Under the pieces are notes generated by a model that saw nothing but the letters and a program-made list of their open reading frames with translations, did no database searches and was not told where the DNA came from. From a candidate division KSB1 bacterium (GTDB lineage Bacteria; Zhuqueibacterota; Zhuqueibacteria; Oleimicrobiales; Geothermoviventaceae), in NCBI GenBank assembly GCA_034506315.1, contig JAPDPT010000015.1, positions 1 to 59,465 on the forward strand: a stretch of DNA of 59,465 nt. The letters run 5' to 3'. The position numbers and the translations under genes were made by a program. Below are positions 1 through 8,292 of this stretch, in pieces; the first letter of the stretch is position 1; each line of letters begins with the position of its first letter.

Positions 1-170
1 AGGGCCTCGCGCTTGTGCAGCATCTCCAGGACGATACCCCGATTGCGGATGAGCCGCTCCCGGACGAACAGGTCCACAAGTTCCTCCAGGGCTTCCTCCT
101 TGGACCTCGCTTTCATATCGGGGAGGAACAGGCCCTCCCGGAAATACAGCGCCAGCTCCGCCCTTTCCAT
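1..170 (-). CDS. PTS EIIA / PtsN-like protein, N-terminal fragment (runs off the window)
   Basis: Reading the minus strand from an ATG at 170 gives an open frame to the window edge, about 56 residues. It resembles the first helices of fructose/nitrogen-type PTS EIIA domains: a hydrophobic strand, then MKARSKEEALEELVDLFV and an 'IRNRGIVLEMLHKREA' helix, where the family has '..KeeALeeLv.ll...i.d.e.vl..vl.REa'. In the family a histidine further on accepts phosphate from HPr/NPr, but it lies outside the window. An in-frame ATG at 185 is possible, but 170 is better because GGAGG sits 8 nt before it. It follows the 86-residue gene by a few bases and is probably cotranscribed with the mannose-1-phosphate guanylyltransferase. 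PtsN-like regulation is inferred from the N-terminus only. Confidence 0.6.
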   Translation of the reverse strand, partial: MERAELALYFREGLFLPDMKARSKEEALEELVDLFVRERLIRNRGIVLEMLHKREA

Positions 171-188
171 GTGGGTATCCTCCATGGC

Positions 189-449
189 TCAGGGAGCCTC
201 GTCGTTGGCTTCCTCGATGAGTTTTCGGACGGCAGGGACGAGGTAGACCTCGTCCACCTCCAGGCGTGCCAGCTCTCTTGCCAATAGTCGAAGCTGCCGG
301 GTCAACGGGCTCTTCTCGTTCAAGATGATCAGGCGCCGATCCTTCACCCGGCACAGCCCGCCTTCGAAGTCGCCCTTCTCGCGGCGTACCTCCACGCCCA
401 GCCGCTGGGCACAGCTCTCCAGCTCTTGCAGAAGCTCCTCTGCCTTCAT
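189..449 (-). CDS. Small conserved-looking hypothetical protein, translationally coupled
   Basis: This 86-residue acidic/basic helical protein begins at an ATG whose A is also the last base of the TGA of the preceding guanylyltransferase gene (TGATG overlap), so it is probably translated by re-initiation. Its frame stays open further upstream, but that extension lies inside the guanylyltransferase and has antisense-like composition. There is no signal peptide or membrane segment. The middle contains a short strand (RRLIILNEKS) followed by a long helix and ends EEANDEAP. I do not recognise the family. Its position between a sugar-nucleotide enzyme and a PtsN-like gene suggests an accessory role in the same transcript, but nothing in the sequence gives a function. 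Confidence 0.6.
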   Translation of the reverse strand: MKAEELLQELESCAQRLGVEVRREKGDFEGGLCRVKDRRLIILNEKSPLTRQLRLLARELARLEVDEVYLVPAVRKLIEEANDEAP

Positions 450-1513
450 CACACGTACTTGTTCAGGCCTCTCCGCTTGAGCATCTCCACGAGGTCGCGC
501 ACGTCCTGCGCGCGGTCCCGCCGGCAAATCAGAAGCGCATCGCCCGCGTCTACGATCACCAGGTCCTCCAGCCCCAGGGTGGCGATGAGCCGGTACGGGG
601 AATCGATGAGACAGCCCCTGGTGTCCAGAGCCAGGACCTCGCCGCTGATGGCGTTGCCGTCGGGGTCCTTGCGGCTGATCTTGTAGATCTCCTCCCAGCT
701 GCCCAGGTCGTTCCAGCCGAAGGTCGCCTTGAGCACGATCACGCGCTGGGCCTTCTCCATCACCCCGTAATCGATGCTGATGCTGCGGACCTGGCAGTAC
801 ACCCGGTGAACGGTTTCTTCCTCTTCCGGGGTGCCGACTTTGGCTTCGATTTCCAGCAGGCCTTCGTAGAGTTCTGGGAGGTACTCTCCGATCTCCCGTA
901 GAATTGTGCTCGCCTTCCAGATAAAGATCCCGCTGTTCCAGAGGAAGTCGCCGCTTTCGAGGAAACGCTTGGCCACCTCCAGGGTGGGCTTCTCCGCAAA
1001 CGTTCGCACCCAGAAAGCCTCCTGGTCGCCGTCCACGGGCTCACGGAACTGGATGTACCCGTAGCCGGTGGACGGATAGACCGGCTGGATCCCGAGGGTA
1101 ACGAGGGCGTCGTGCCTGACGGCTAACTCCACCCCGCGGCGGATCAGGCGCGTAAACTCTTGCTCATCCTGGATGAGGTGGTCGGCCGGCAGGACAACCA
1201 TCACCCCCTCGGGATCGCGGCGCCGGACGTGTAAGGCGGCCAAGCCTATACAGGGGGCTGTGTTCTTGCCCTTCGGTTCGATAAGGAGATTCGCAGGGGG
1301 CAGATCACGCAGCTGTTCGCGGATGGCGTCGGCGTGCAGGCGGGTGGCCACGACGTACACGTTTTCCAGGGGCACCAGCGCCGTCATCCGGGCCACCGTA
1401 TTTTGGAGCATCGAGCGGTCGTTGACGAGGTTGAGCAATTGTTTGGGCCACGCCTCCCGGCTGCGCGGCCAAAAGCGGGTACCCGAACCCCCTGCCATGA
1501 TCACCGCGTACAT
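449..1513 (-). CDS. manC: Mannose-1-phosphate guanylyltransferase
   Basis: This 354-residue cytoplasmic enzyme should make GDP-mannose from mannose-1-phosphate and GTP, feeding GDP-sugar glycans. The N-terminus carries the nucleotidyltransferase signature MAGGSGTRFWPRSREAWPKQ, with the signature Lys at residue 24. Other GMP-type motifs follow: EPKGKNTAPCIGLAAL, VLPADHLI, and FAEKP followed by FLWNSGIFIWKA. Later come SIDYGVMEKA and GWNDLGSW, diagnostic of mannose-1-phosphate guanylyltransferases. The length fits the short monofunctional form without the isomerase domain of long ManC/AlgA. The start at 1513 is chosen over 1561 because a GGAGGGG lies 8 nt upstream and homology begins there. A promoter candidate sits at 1753-1781, giving a leader of about 230 nt. 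It heads an operon with the small coupled gene and the PtsN-like gene. Confidence 0.93.
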   Translation of the reverse strand: MYAVIMAGGSGTRFWPRSREAWPKQLLNLVNDRSMLQNTVARMTALVPLENVYVVATRLHADAIREQLRDLPPANLLIEPKGKNTAPCIGLAALHVRRRDPEGVMVVLPADHLIQDEQEFTRLIRRGVELAVRHDALVTLGIQPVYPSTGYGYIQFREPVDGDQEAFWVRTFAEKPTLEVAKRFLESGDFLWNSGIFIWKASTILREIGEYLPELYEGLLEIEAKVGTPEEEETVHRVYCQVRSISIDYGVMEKAQRVIVLKATFGWNDLGSWEEIYKISRKDPDGNAISGEVLALDTRGCLIDSPYRLIATLGLEDLVIVDAGDALLICRRDRAQDVRDLVEMLKRRGLNKYV

Positions 1514-1866
1514 CGGGCTTGCCCCTCCGTGAGCGGAACAACGATCCCGGGATTCGAGCAATGTGGGCTACGAAGAGCAACGCGAGGGACGTATTGCGCA
1601 GCGCCGCGGGCCACTCTCAGACCTTCCTCCTGCACGTCTCAGCAGCCGGGCATCCGGTCCGGCGGAGCTCCAAACCACGGTCTCCCCACACCGTTGGCAC
1701 CAGGACCCCACCAGAGCTCCTTTCCGACACCAGACTTCCCTCAATCGCTGAAAATCTACGAAAACAGCGAGGGCGAATCAAGGATCAAAACCCGGGGACC
1801 GATCCGAAGAGGGGCCACCCCAGGAGGCTCCCTCAAGATTCCTGCGGGCACGGCTGCCCAACCTGC
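1514..1866. other. Intergenic region between thioredoxin and mannose-1-phosphate guanylyltransferase
   Basis: No convincing gene is present; frames crossing it are low-complexity shadows. It holds the promoter candidate for the guanylyltransferase operon at 1753-1781 and its roughly 230-nt leader. The leader is C/T-rich on the plus strand, and I see no riboswitch that I can name. Confidence 0.5.
1753..1781 (-). promoter_or_regulatory. Promoter for the mannose-1-phosphate guanylyltransferase operon
   Basis: On the minus strand TTGATT is followed by 17 nt and then TAGATT. The -10 continues TTTC, fitting TAnnTTT. The predicted transcript starts near 1746. Confidence 0.6.
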
Positions 1867-2199
1867 TTAATCCACGAGGACGCGGTCCAGGTGCTCCGCA
1901 ATCAGCTCCTTCCGCACCGCACCGACAATCTGATCCACCACCCGCCCGTTCTTGAAGATCAACAGCGTCGGTATGCTCCGGATGCCGTATTTTATCGCCG
2001 TCTGGCGATGGTGGTCCACGTTAAGTTTCCCCACCTTGACCCTGCCCGCATACTCCTTGGCGATGGCCTCCACGTGCGGTGCGATCAGCTTACAGGGCCC
2101 ACACCACACTGCCCACATGTCTACCAGTACAGGCACTTCAGACTGCAGAACCTCCCGGTCAAAGTTGTCATCGGTCAGTTCCAGGACTTGACCTGCCAT
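1867..2199 (-). CDS. trxA: Thioredoxin
   Basis: This 110-residue classical thioredoxin is a cytoplasmic dithiol reductase serving ribonucleotide reductase, methionine sulfoxide reductases and similar targets. The active site WCGPC lies at residues 32-36 inside [16 protein letters not shown]. The cis-proline loop [11 protein letters not shown] is intact, as is the usual VGKLNVD strand. The start at 2199 has GGAGGG 6 nt upstream; an open frame runs further upstream but has no thioredoxin homology. It stands alone on the minus strand, divergent from the unknown plus-strand gene at 2467. I found no clear promoter in the 2200-2466 interval for this direction. Confidence 0.95.
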   Translation of the reverse strand: MAGQVLELTDDNFDREVLQSEVPVLVDMWAVWCGPCKLIAPHVEAIAKEYAGRVKVGKLNVDHHRQTAIKYGIRSIPTLLIFKNGRVVDQIVGAVRKELIAEHLDRVLVD

Positions 2200-2366
2200 C
2201 GATTCCCTCCGGCATTTTCTCTTCAGCCAACGCTGTCGTCGACTCGACGTGTAGCTTTGAACGGGACTGCCGCGGCGGATGTTCCCACAAGGATCGGGGT
2301 CATGATCCCCGCCGTCCTCTTTCCCAACGGAGGTTGGAAGCCCGAAAGTCCATCGGCCGATTTGCC

Positions 2367-2395
2367 TTGCACGATTTGTGCCAGGGAGGTAGATT
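2367..2395 (+). promoter_or_regulatory. Promoter candidate for the plus-strand genes from 2467
   Basis: TTGCAC, 17 nt, then TAGATT. The same two hexamers recur at 56179-56207 on the other strand. It lies about 70 nt before the likely start of the unknown gene that leads into the KamA-family gene. Confidence 0.5.
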
Positions 2396-2466
2396 ACCGC
2401 GCTCCCGTGGAAGAGGCCCCTATCGCCATCGTGGTCCGGGGGATCACCGGTGTGTAGGGCCGCTGG

Positions 2467-3051
2467 TTGGTGGGTTGGAAGAACGGCCCGAGAGGAAGCG
2501 GGGTGCGCAGCCCAACGGTACGGATCACTCCAGAGACGGCTGTCGAACGCTGGCGCAGGAGCAGACCGCTTCCGCTGCGGTGGGTGGGCCCCTGCAAGCT
2601 CAGGAAGGTGGAGCTGATCTACCTCCCGATGCACCTGTTCTCGTGCCCCATCAGGACCACAGGGGAAATCCGCCTCCTGCAAGTCCTGGTCGATGCGGTG
2701 ATAGGTGAGTCGGTCTCTCCCCTTGATTCGGGAGTCGAATTGGGAGAAGAGAGGGGCTGCGTGCCTATCTGCGCTGTCACCCTGGGGACGGAAGAGGCGC
2801 GGGCTCGTGCCTCAGAGTTTGTGCGCTCGCTGTGGACCCAAAGCCAGATGCTCGGACTGGCCAGCGGAGAGCGGTTGGCCTGCGAGTTCGAGGAGACCAT
2901 CGCCTACCCCTTTTGGGTGCTCTACGTGCAGAGAGGGACGCGATATTCCCTGGCGGCCGTGGACGCCGTCTCGGGCGAGCGCACCGGTCCCAAGCTCGAA
3001 AAAGCGGTTCTTGCTGCCCTCATCCAGGCCGAAAGGGCCGCGACCCGCTGA
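2467..3051 (+). CDS. Conserved hypothetical protein, function unknown
   Basis: This frame encodes up to 194 residues and ends 15 nt before the first in-frame ATG of the KamA-family gene. The C-terminal half looks like real protein: [13 protein letters not shown], then [28 protein letters not shown] and [14 protein letters not shown] recall this 'YPFWV.Y..R...Y...VLDAvTGe..G..lK.a.L.Al' pattern from uncharacterised bacterial proteins. There is no signal peptide or membrane segment. The start is uncertain: there is no early ATG, so TTG 2467 or GTG 2470 must be used, or translation starts lower down. The promoter candidate at 2367-2395 and the tight spacing suggest cotranscription with the aminomutase. 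No function is assigned. Confidence 0.55.
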   Translation: MVGWKNGPRGSGVRSPTVRITPETAVERWRRSRPLPLRWVGPCKLRKVELIYLPMHLFSCPIRTTGEIRLLQVLVDAVIGESVSPLDSGVELGEERGCVPICAVTLGTEEARARASEFVRSLWTQSQMLGLASGERLACEFEETIAYPFWVLYVQRGTRYSLAAVDAVSGERTGPKLEKAVLAALIQAERAATR

Positions 3052-3123
3052 TTCGACCGCGAGACTATGAAGGGCATGTGCTTCGCTACGCAATCTGCCG
3101 GAAGGAGGTCTTCCTGCAGCGCC

Positions 3124-4317
3124 ATGTCCGCTGGCGTGCGGGGGCCGTGCGATCCTCAGCCTGAGCTCGGCACACCGGACCATGTGCTGCACGTCCGAAG
3201 CCACGCGGAGACCTGGCCTCCTTCCGATTCTCCGGAATGGCGCGACTGGCGATGGCAGCTCCGCAACGCCGTGACCCGGCCCGAGCAGCTCGCGGAACTC
3301 GGCCTGTTGAGCTGGGAGGAGGCGGAAAGGCTTCAGCCGGTCGTCCGTGTCTACCCGATGCGGGTGGTCCCGTATTACCTCTCCCTCATCGATTGGGGAG
3401 ATCCCCGCGATCCCCTTCGTCTGCAGGCACTGCCCGCAGCGGAGGAGCTGGTCATCGATCCGCGGCTGGTGAGGGATCCCCTGGAAGAGGAGCGCCACTC
3501 GCCCCTGCCGGGGGTTGTGCACCGGTATCCGGACCGAGTGCTCCTCATCACCAACACCTTCTGCCCCGTCCTGTGCCGCCACTGTACCCGCAAGCGCCTC
3601 ATGGCGGGCAGGCCCCTCTACGCTTCCCGCAGTCATCTGGAGCAAGCGATCGCTTACATCGCCAGTCACCCGCAGGTCCATGACGTGCTGATTTCCGGAG
3701 GGAACCCCCTCTCCCTCTCCCCACGGCGCCTCGACTGGCTGCTACGGGAGCTTGCGGCTCTCCCCCACGTGGAGGTGATTCGCATCGGCTCTCGAGAGCC
3801 AGCGACGTTGCCTCAGCGGGTGCTCGATCCGGAGCTACAGGAGGTGCTCCGCCGTCACCGGCGGAAGCTGTGGCTGAACACCCAGTTCAACCACCCGCGC
3901 GAGCTGACCGAGCTGGCGGCGGAAGCCCTCGACTCCCTCTTGAGCCTGGGCATCCCTGTGAATAACCAGACGGTGCTCCTGCGCGGGGTCAACGACTCGG
4001 AGGAAGTCCTGTACGAACTCTTCAGGGGTCTTTTGCGCCTGAAGGTGCGCCCCTACTACCTCCTCCATGCCGATCCGACGCAGGGCACCTCCCATTTCCG
4101 AACCTCCGTCTTTCGGGGAATGGAGCTGGTGGAGTCTCTCCGGGGTCGCCTATCCGGGCTGGGAATCCCCGTGTACGTGGTCGACAGTCCGAGGCTCGGC
4201 AAGCTGCCCATCGTCCCGACCTACGCGTGCCAGGGCCCAGAAGGCTACCTGGAGCTGCGAAAGGGATCCGCCCCCACCGTGCTCTACCCGGACGGTGAGC
4301 GTGGGACGAGTCCGTGA
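3124..4317 (+). CDS. KamA-family radical SAM protein (lysine 2,3-aminomutase-like)
   Basis: This 397-residue radical-SAM/PLP enzyme belongs to the family that moves an amino group from C2 to C3 of lysine or glutamate, or, as EpmB, acts in EF-P lysine modification. The [4Fe-4S] motif CPVLCRHC has cysteines at residues 147, 151 and 154 and is followed by TRKRLMAG. SGGNPLSL and RIGSREPATLPQRV match family blocks. The PLP lysine is probably K360, but the loop reads DSPRLGKLPI rather than the glycine-rich PGGGGK of clostridial lysine aminomutase, so the substrate cannot be assumed. An in-frame ATG at 3067 lacks a Shine-Dalgarno. ATG 3124 lies about 15 nt after GGAGG, so the start is uncertain. An EF-P gene is present at 17776-18336, but an EpmA partner is not visible. 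Confidence 0.85.
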   Translation: MSAGVRGPCDPQPELGTPDHVLHVRSHAETWPPSDSPEWRDWRWQLRNAVTRPEQLAELGLLSWEEAERLQPVVRVYPMRVVPYYLSLIDWGDPRDPLRLQALPAAEELVIDPRLVRDPLEEERHSPLPGVVHRYPDRVLLITNTFCPVLCRHCTRKRLMAGRPLYASRSHLEQAIAYIASHPQVHDVLISGGNPLSLSPRRLDWLLRELAALPHVEVIRIGSREPATLPQRVLDPELQEVLRRHRRKLWLNTQFNHPRELTELAAEALDSLLSLGIPVNNQTVLLRGVNDSEEVLYELFRGLLRLKVRPYYLLHADPTQGTSHFRTSVFRGMELVESLRGRLSGLGIPVYVVDSPRLGKLPIVPTYACQGPEGYLELRKGSAPTVLYPDGERGTSP

Positions 4318-4634
4318 CGGCTCCGGAGAACCGGCGGGACGGGATGTCTCGCGCCGCTCCTTTCGCGCAGTCAAGGGAGAGTGGCCGAGGCAGGTCGAAA
4401 GGCGTTCGGGCCATCTCGCAACGGGGTGCGCGAAGGGAAGGCGACCCCGGCACTCCGCGTACGAGCTGGCACTGAAGCTTTGAGGCGCTTTGCCGGCGGA
4501 TTGCGCGCCTATGTCGGAACGCTCGGTTGCAGGAACCGAGTTACGCGCGTGGCCAGTCCTGCGCCCGAGGGGACAAGCCCGAGTCTCTCACCCCAACAGG
4601 CCGGCTGGCGGAGAAATCGCAAGCGGAGGCAACC
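4318..4634. other. Gene-poor interval between the aminomutase and the VOC gene
   Basis: About 317 nt without a supported gene. A stretch near 4376 begins like a serine tRNA (GGGAGAGTGGCCGAGG), but no anticodon stem or T-loop can be built from it. I see no promoter of the TTG-N20-TAnnTT type and no strong terminator. Confidence 0.4.
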
Positions 4635-5021
4635 ATGCGAATTCGCTACTGCAGTCTCTACGTGAAGGATCAGGAGCGGGCTCTCCAGTTCTACACGCAC
4701 GTCCTGGGCTTTCGGGTCAAGCAGGATAGCCCGGCCGGACCTTACCGCTGGCTCACCCTTGTCTCGCCCGAGGAGCCTGACGGGCCGGAGCTTGTGTTGG
4801 AGCCCGCCGCCCATCCCATCGCCCTGCAGTACCAGGAAGCCCTGTACGCGGAGGGGATCCCATCCACTGCTCTCCTTGTCGAGGACCTGAGGGCGGAGTG
4901 GGATCGACTGCGGCAGGCGGGCGTACGGTTTCGCAGCGAGCCCCAGCAGCTCCCACAGGGCCCACGGATCGCCCTGTTCGATGATACCTGCGGCAACTGG
5001 ATCCAGCTTGTGGAGCCGTGA
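4635..5021 (+). CDS. VOC-superfamily protein (glyoxalase/dioxygenase fold)
   Basis: This 128-residue single-module VOC protein starts MRIRYCSLYVKDQERALQFYTHVLGF, the typical first beta-alpha-beta unit. It ends with FRSEPQQLPQGPRIALFDDTCGNWIQLVEP, the usual second unit with a terminal metal-ligand-like glutamate. Such proteins dimerise to form metal sites and act as glyoxalases, epimerases, dioxygenases or antibiotic-binding proteins; the substrate cannot be read from the sequence. The start at 4635 has GCGGAGGC just upstream. It precedes the LolA-like gene by about 50 nt on the same strand and may share its transcript, though a functional link is not obvious. Confidence 0.85.
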   Translation: MRIRYCSLYVKDQERALQFYTHVLGFRVKQDSPAGPYRWLTLVSPEEPDGPELVLEPAAHPIALQYQEALYAEGIPSTALLVEDLRAEWDRLRQAGVRFRSEPQQLPQGPRIALFDDTCGNWIQLVEP

Positions 5022-5070
5022 CGGCCGGGCGCACCGGACCCGCAGCTCCTCTGCCAAGGGAGGTTCGGGG

Positions 5071-5817
5071 ATGGTCACTCATCGCAGAGCAATGCTTTTC
5101 GTCCTCGGGGTACTGATTTACGGCCACGCCTTCCCGCAATCGCCAGAGGAGATCGTGCGTCGTGCCGAGGAGGCCATTAAGGGAAAAACCTGCCACGGGC
5201 TCTTCACCATGAAGGTGGCCACACCGGACTTTCAGCGTACGCTCAGAATGGAGAGCTGGTGGGTCGGCAATGAGAAGGCTCTCATCACGATCCTTGCCCC
5301 GGCACGGGAAGCGGGCAACCGCACGCTGAAGGTGGGTCGGGAGATCTGGATGTACCTCAGGAACACGGAGACCACCATCAAGATCCCGCCCTCGATGATG
5401 CTGCAGTCCTGGAACGGCTCGGATTACACCTACGACGATCTGGTCCGCGAGTCGGATCTGGTGCGCGATTACCACATTTCGATCGCCGGAAACGACACCC
5501 TCGACGGCGTCGCTACGTGGAAGCTCGCCCTCTTGCCGCGTCCTGAGGCTCCGGTTGTGTGGGGCAAGGTCCTCTACTGGGTGCGCAAACCAGACTACCT
5601 GCCCGCTCGCGTGGAGTACTTTGATGAGGAGGGTGAGCTGGTCCGCACGATGATCTTCCAGGAGTTCAAGGCGCTCGGGGGACGGAAGATTCCCTCTCGC
5701 TGGACCATGCGGAACCAGCGCAAACCGGGCCATTACACAGAAATCACCATCGAGAGCATCGAGTTCGACATCCGGATCCCGGACCGGGTCTTCTCCTTCC
5801 GTGAACTCGAGAGGTAG
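5071..5817 (+). CDS. LolA-like outer-membrane lipoprotein-sorting protein
   Basis: This 248-residue exported protein has a signal peptide (MVTHRRAMLFVLGVLIYGHAFPQ) followed by SPEEIVRRAEEAIKGKT. The body contains RTLRMESWWVGNEKALITIL, then LKVGREIWMYL and IPPSMMLQSWNGSDYTYDDLV, and ends YTEITIESIEFDIRIPDRVFSFREL. This pattern is typical of 'outer membrane lipoprotein-sorting protein' LolA/LolB-fold homologues encoded next to MacB/LolC-type permeases. The protein should sit in the periplasm and carry a lipidic or hydrophobic cargo. AAGGGAGG lies 6-7 nt before the ATG. It ends 5 nt before the first permease, so it is probably the first gene of a five-gene operon. Its exact cargo is unknown. Confidence 0.85.
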   Translation: MVTHRRAMLFVLGVLIYGHAFPQSPEEIVRRAEEAIKGKTCHGLFTMKVATPDFQRTLRMESWWVGNEKALITILAPAREAGNRTLKVGREIWMYLRNTETTIKIPPSMMLQSWNGSDYTYDDLVRESDLVRDYHISIAGNDTLDGVATWKLALLPRPEAPVVWGKVLYWVRKPDYLPARVEYFDEEGELVRTMIFQEFKALGGRKIPSRWTMRNQRKPGHYTEITIESIEFDIRIPDRVFSFRELER

Positions 5818-5822
5818 CGGCC

Positions 5823-7052
5823 ATGGGCTTGCTCCTCAAACTGGCATGGCGCAACGTCATGCGCAACCGGCGCCGGTCGGCGATCACCACGGGGGCCGTG
5901 GCCTTCGCGCTGATGCTGACCATCGCCATGCGAGGCATGCAGCGCGGCACGTACGAGCTGAACATTCGCAACGTGGCTCGTCTCTACACCGGCTACCTGC
6001 AGGTGCAAGCCCCCGGCTACCAGGAAAATCCGACGTTGCGCAACAGCTTTCCTTACACGCGTGAAGTGCGCCGCGTTCTCGATGCCGAGCCCCTCGTGAC
6101 CGGCCATGCCCCGCGCGTATACGCGGACGGCCTGCTGAGCTACCGGGACAACTCCTTCGGCGTGATGATCCTCGGTCTGGACCCTCAGGCAGAAAACGAA
6201 GTCACGGACCTCCTGAAGCGCATCCGTCAGGGACGGGCTCCCGCTGAGGGCCAGGAGTACGAAATCCTCGTCGGCCAGAAGCTTCTGCAGAATCTCCAAG
6301 CGCAGCTCGGAGATTCCCTGGTCCTGCTGGTACAGGGTTACGACGGCTCTCTGCGCGACGCCTTTTGCCGCATTGTGGGTGTCCTCCGCACCGGCTCCGA
6401 ACCGATGGATCGGGCTACCGTGATCATGCCCATCCGCCAGGCCCAGGAGCTCTTGGGCCTTGAAGACCGGGTGAGTACTGTGGTCGTCTCCCTGGACAGA
6501 CTGGAGGATCTTGAGCCTGCGCGCCGCCGCCTGGAACCTGCCCTGCGCCCCCCAAAGCTCCGTGTCCTGAGCTGGGAGGAGGTCATGCCCTCGTTCAAAC
6601 AGATGATCCAGTTCGATAACGCCCAGGGGATCCTGTTTCTGGCCATTCTCATCGTCGCGGTGGGTTTCGGGATCCTGAACAGTGTGATCATGAGCGTCAC
6701 GGAGAGGTTCAGAGAATTCGGCATCGTTCTGGCCCTTGGCATGCCGCAGCACAAGCTGGTAGCCGTCGTGGCGCTTGAAATCCTCTTTGTCCTCCTCTTC
6801 GGAGTCGCGGCGGGGAACGTCCTCGGGGGCGTCGTAAACTGGTACCTGGTGCACAATCCGATCGAGTTCACGGGCACGCTCGGTGCCTATACGGAGGAAT
6901 TTGGCTGGCTACCGATCCTGACCTCCTCCCTCCGGGCGCGTGTCTTCCTCCATTCTACGCTTGCCATTGTCTTGGCTACGTTTGGGGCAAGCCTCTACCC
7001 GCTGTTGAAGGTGGCCAAGCTTGAACCTCTCAAAGGCATAAGGTACACGTGA
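5823..7052 (+). CDS. ABC transporter permease, MacB/LolC type (first)
   Basis: This 409-residue inner-membrane subunit has the FtsX/MacB layout. One N-terminal transmembrane helix follows LAWRNVMRNRRRSAITT. A large periplasmic MacB-PCD domain spans roughly residues 45-270. Three C-terminal helices start near IQFDNAQGILFLAILIVAVGFG. The motif VTERFREFGIVLALGMPQHKLV is the conserved cytoplasmic coupling segment after the second helix. Such permeases act as mechanotransmission pumps rather than channels and extract lipoproteins or lipids from the inner membrane. The gene ends in TGATG overlap with the second permease, so the two should be made in equal amounts and form a heterodimer. Confidence 0.9.
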   Translation: MGLLLKLAWRNVMRNRRRSAITTGAVAFALMLTIAMRGMQRGTYELNIRNVARLYTGYLQVQAPGYQENPTLRNSFPYTREVRRVLDAEPLVTGHAPRVYADGLLSYRDNSFGVMILGLDPQAENEVTDLLKRIRQGRAPAEGQEYEILVGQKLLQNLQAQLGDSLVLLVQGYDGSLRDAFCRIVGVLRTGSEPMDRATVIMPIRQAQELLGLEDRVSTVVVSLDRLEDLEPARRRLEPALRPPKLRVLSWEEVMPSFKQMIQFDNAQGILFLAILIVAVGFGILNSVIMSVTERFREFGIVLALGMPQHKLVAVVALEILFVLLFGVAAGNVLGGVVNWYLVHNPIEFTGTLGAYTEEFGWLPILTSSLRARVFLHSTLAIVLATFGASLYPLLKVAKLEPLKGIRYT

Positions 7053-8266
7053 TGCTCTGGCGAATTGCCTGGCGTAATCTCTGGCGCAACCGTCGGCGCT
7101 CGATCATCATCCTCAGCTCGATCGTGGTGGCCACAGTGGCCATGATCGTGCAGGACACCCTGTACCGGGGACTGGCCTTTCAGATGCTCCGCAATCAGGT
7201 CGGTCTGCACGCAGGCCATCTTCAGATTCACACCCGAGGCTACCAGGACAATCCCGTGCTGGAGAAAGCGATCGACCGCCCGAGCCGCATCGACTCCGTC
7301 CTGCGGAGATGCTCGGAGATCGTCGCCTACAGCCAGCGAGCCGTGAGCTATGGCCTTGTGAGCAGTGCCTACAGCTCAGCCGGTGTGAGCATCGTCGGGA
7401 TCGAGCCGGAGAAGGAAGAGCAGATCACCCTTATCTCCCGGTTGGTCCGCGAGGGGCGCTATCTTGGCGGGGGTGACCGGGAGATCCTGATCAGCCGGCA
7501 GCTGGCGGAGAAGCTGGAAGTGGGATTGGGGGACAAACTTGTCGCAATGGCTACGCGCCTCGACGGGACTGTGGGCTCGGAGGTCTTTCGGATTGTCGGC
7601 CTTTTCGAGACCTTCGACGCGGAGTTCGACAGAGCGATGGTCTACACCCCGCTTTTCACCACTGCGCGGATGCTCGGTCTGGGAGAACGCGTGTGCGAGT
7701 TTGTGGTCGTGCTGCGCGACGCGAAGCTCGCCTCCCTGGTGCGCGACCAGCTCGAACCCCTTCTCGGACCCGACTTCGAGGTGCTCACGTACAAGGACTT
7801 GCTCCCGCTGGTGGTCTACATCATCGACACGTTCGACCAGTTCATGTACATCTACTACGCCATCATCGGCATTGCCCTCATCTTCGGGGTCGTGAACACC
7901 ATGCTGATGGCCGTCTTCGAGCGCATCCGCGAAATTGGCGTCCTGAAGGCCATTGGCATGCCCGATCACAAAGTGTTTGGCATGGTCGTGCTGGAGGCGG
8001 CGATCCTCGGGGGCCTCGGTACAGGCCTCGGTTCGGTCCTTGGCTATCTCTTTTACCTCCCCCTCTCCCGCACGGGGATCAACCTCGCCGCCTTTGCGCA
8101 GGGGCTTTCCGGTATGGGCGTGGGCAGCGTCATCTACCCCGTGTTCCACCCCGGGGCGCTGGTCAACACGTTCCTCTCGATTCCGCTGTTCGCCACTCTG
8201 GGCGCCATCTATCCGGCCCTGAAAGCAGTGCGCTTCGAACCCATTGCCGCCATGCGGTACGTGTAG
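7052..8266 (+). CDS. ABC transporter permease, MacB/LolC type (second)
   Basis: This 404-residue partner of the preceding permease has the same architecture: MLWRIAWRNLWRNRRRSIIIL, a periplasmic domain with REGRYLGGGDREILISRQLAEKL, and three C-terminal helices. The coupling segment is VFERIREIGVLKAIGMPDHKVFG. I start it at the ATG at 7052, which overlaps the stop of the first permease by one base; an in-frame GTG one codon earlier is possible. The two permeases are clearly paralogous (shared YQ-NPVLE/YQENPTL and REIL-like segments) but divergent enough for distinct halves of a heterodimer, as in LolC/LolE. The ATPase gene follows after 26 nt. Confidence 0.9.
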   Translation: MLWRIAWRNLWRNRRRSIIILSSIVVATVAMIVQDTLYRGLAFQMLRNQVGLHAGHLQIHTRGYQDNPVLEKAIDRPSRIDSVLRRCSEIVAYSQRAVSYGLVSSAYSSAGVSIVGIEPEKEEQITLISRLVREGRYLGGGDREILISRQLAEKLEVGLGDKLVAMATRLDGTVGSEVFRIVGLFETFDAEFDRAMVYTPLFTTARMLGLGERVCEFVVVLRDAKLASLVRDQLEPLLGPDFEVLTYKDLLPLVVYIIDTFDQFMYIYYAIIGIALIFGVVNTMLMAVFERIREIGVLKAIGMPDHKVFGMVVLEAAILGGLGTGLGSVLGYLFYLPLSRTGINLAAFAQGLSGMGVGSVIYPVFHPGALVNTFLSIPLFATLGAIYPALKAVRFEPIAAMRYV

Positions 8267-8292
8267 CCCTCAAAGCTGCACCGGAGGTGCCA

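Noticed and set aside
1519..2457. Plus-strand open frame of 312 codons
   Set aside because: Antisense to thioredoxin and through the intergenic leader of manC; no family signal.
4376..4465. Serine-tRNA-like start (GGGAGAGTGGCCGAGG)
   Set aside because: No anticodon stem, no T-loop (GTTCGAAT) and no matching acceptor 3' strand could be formed, so it is not called a tRNA even as a pseudogene.
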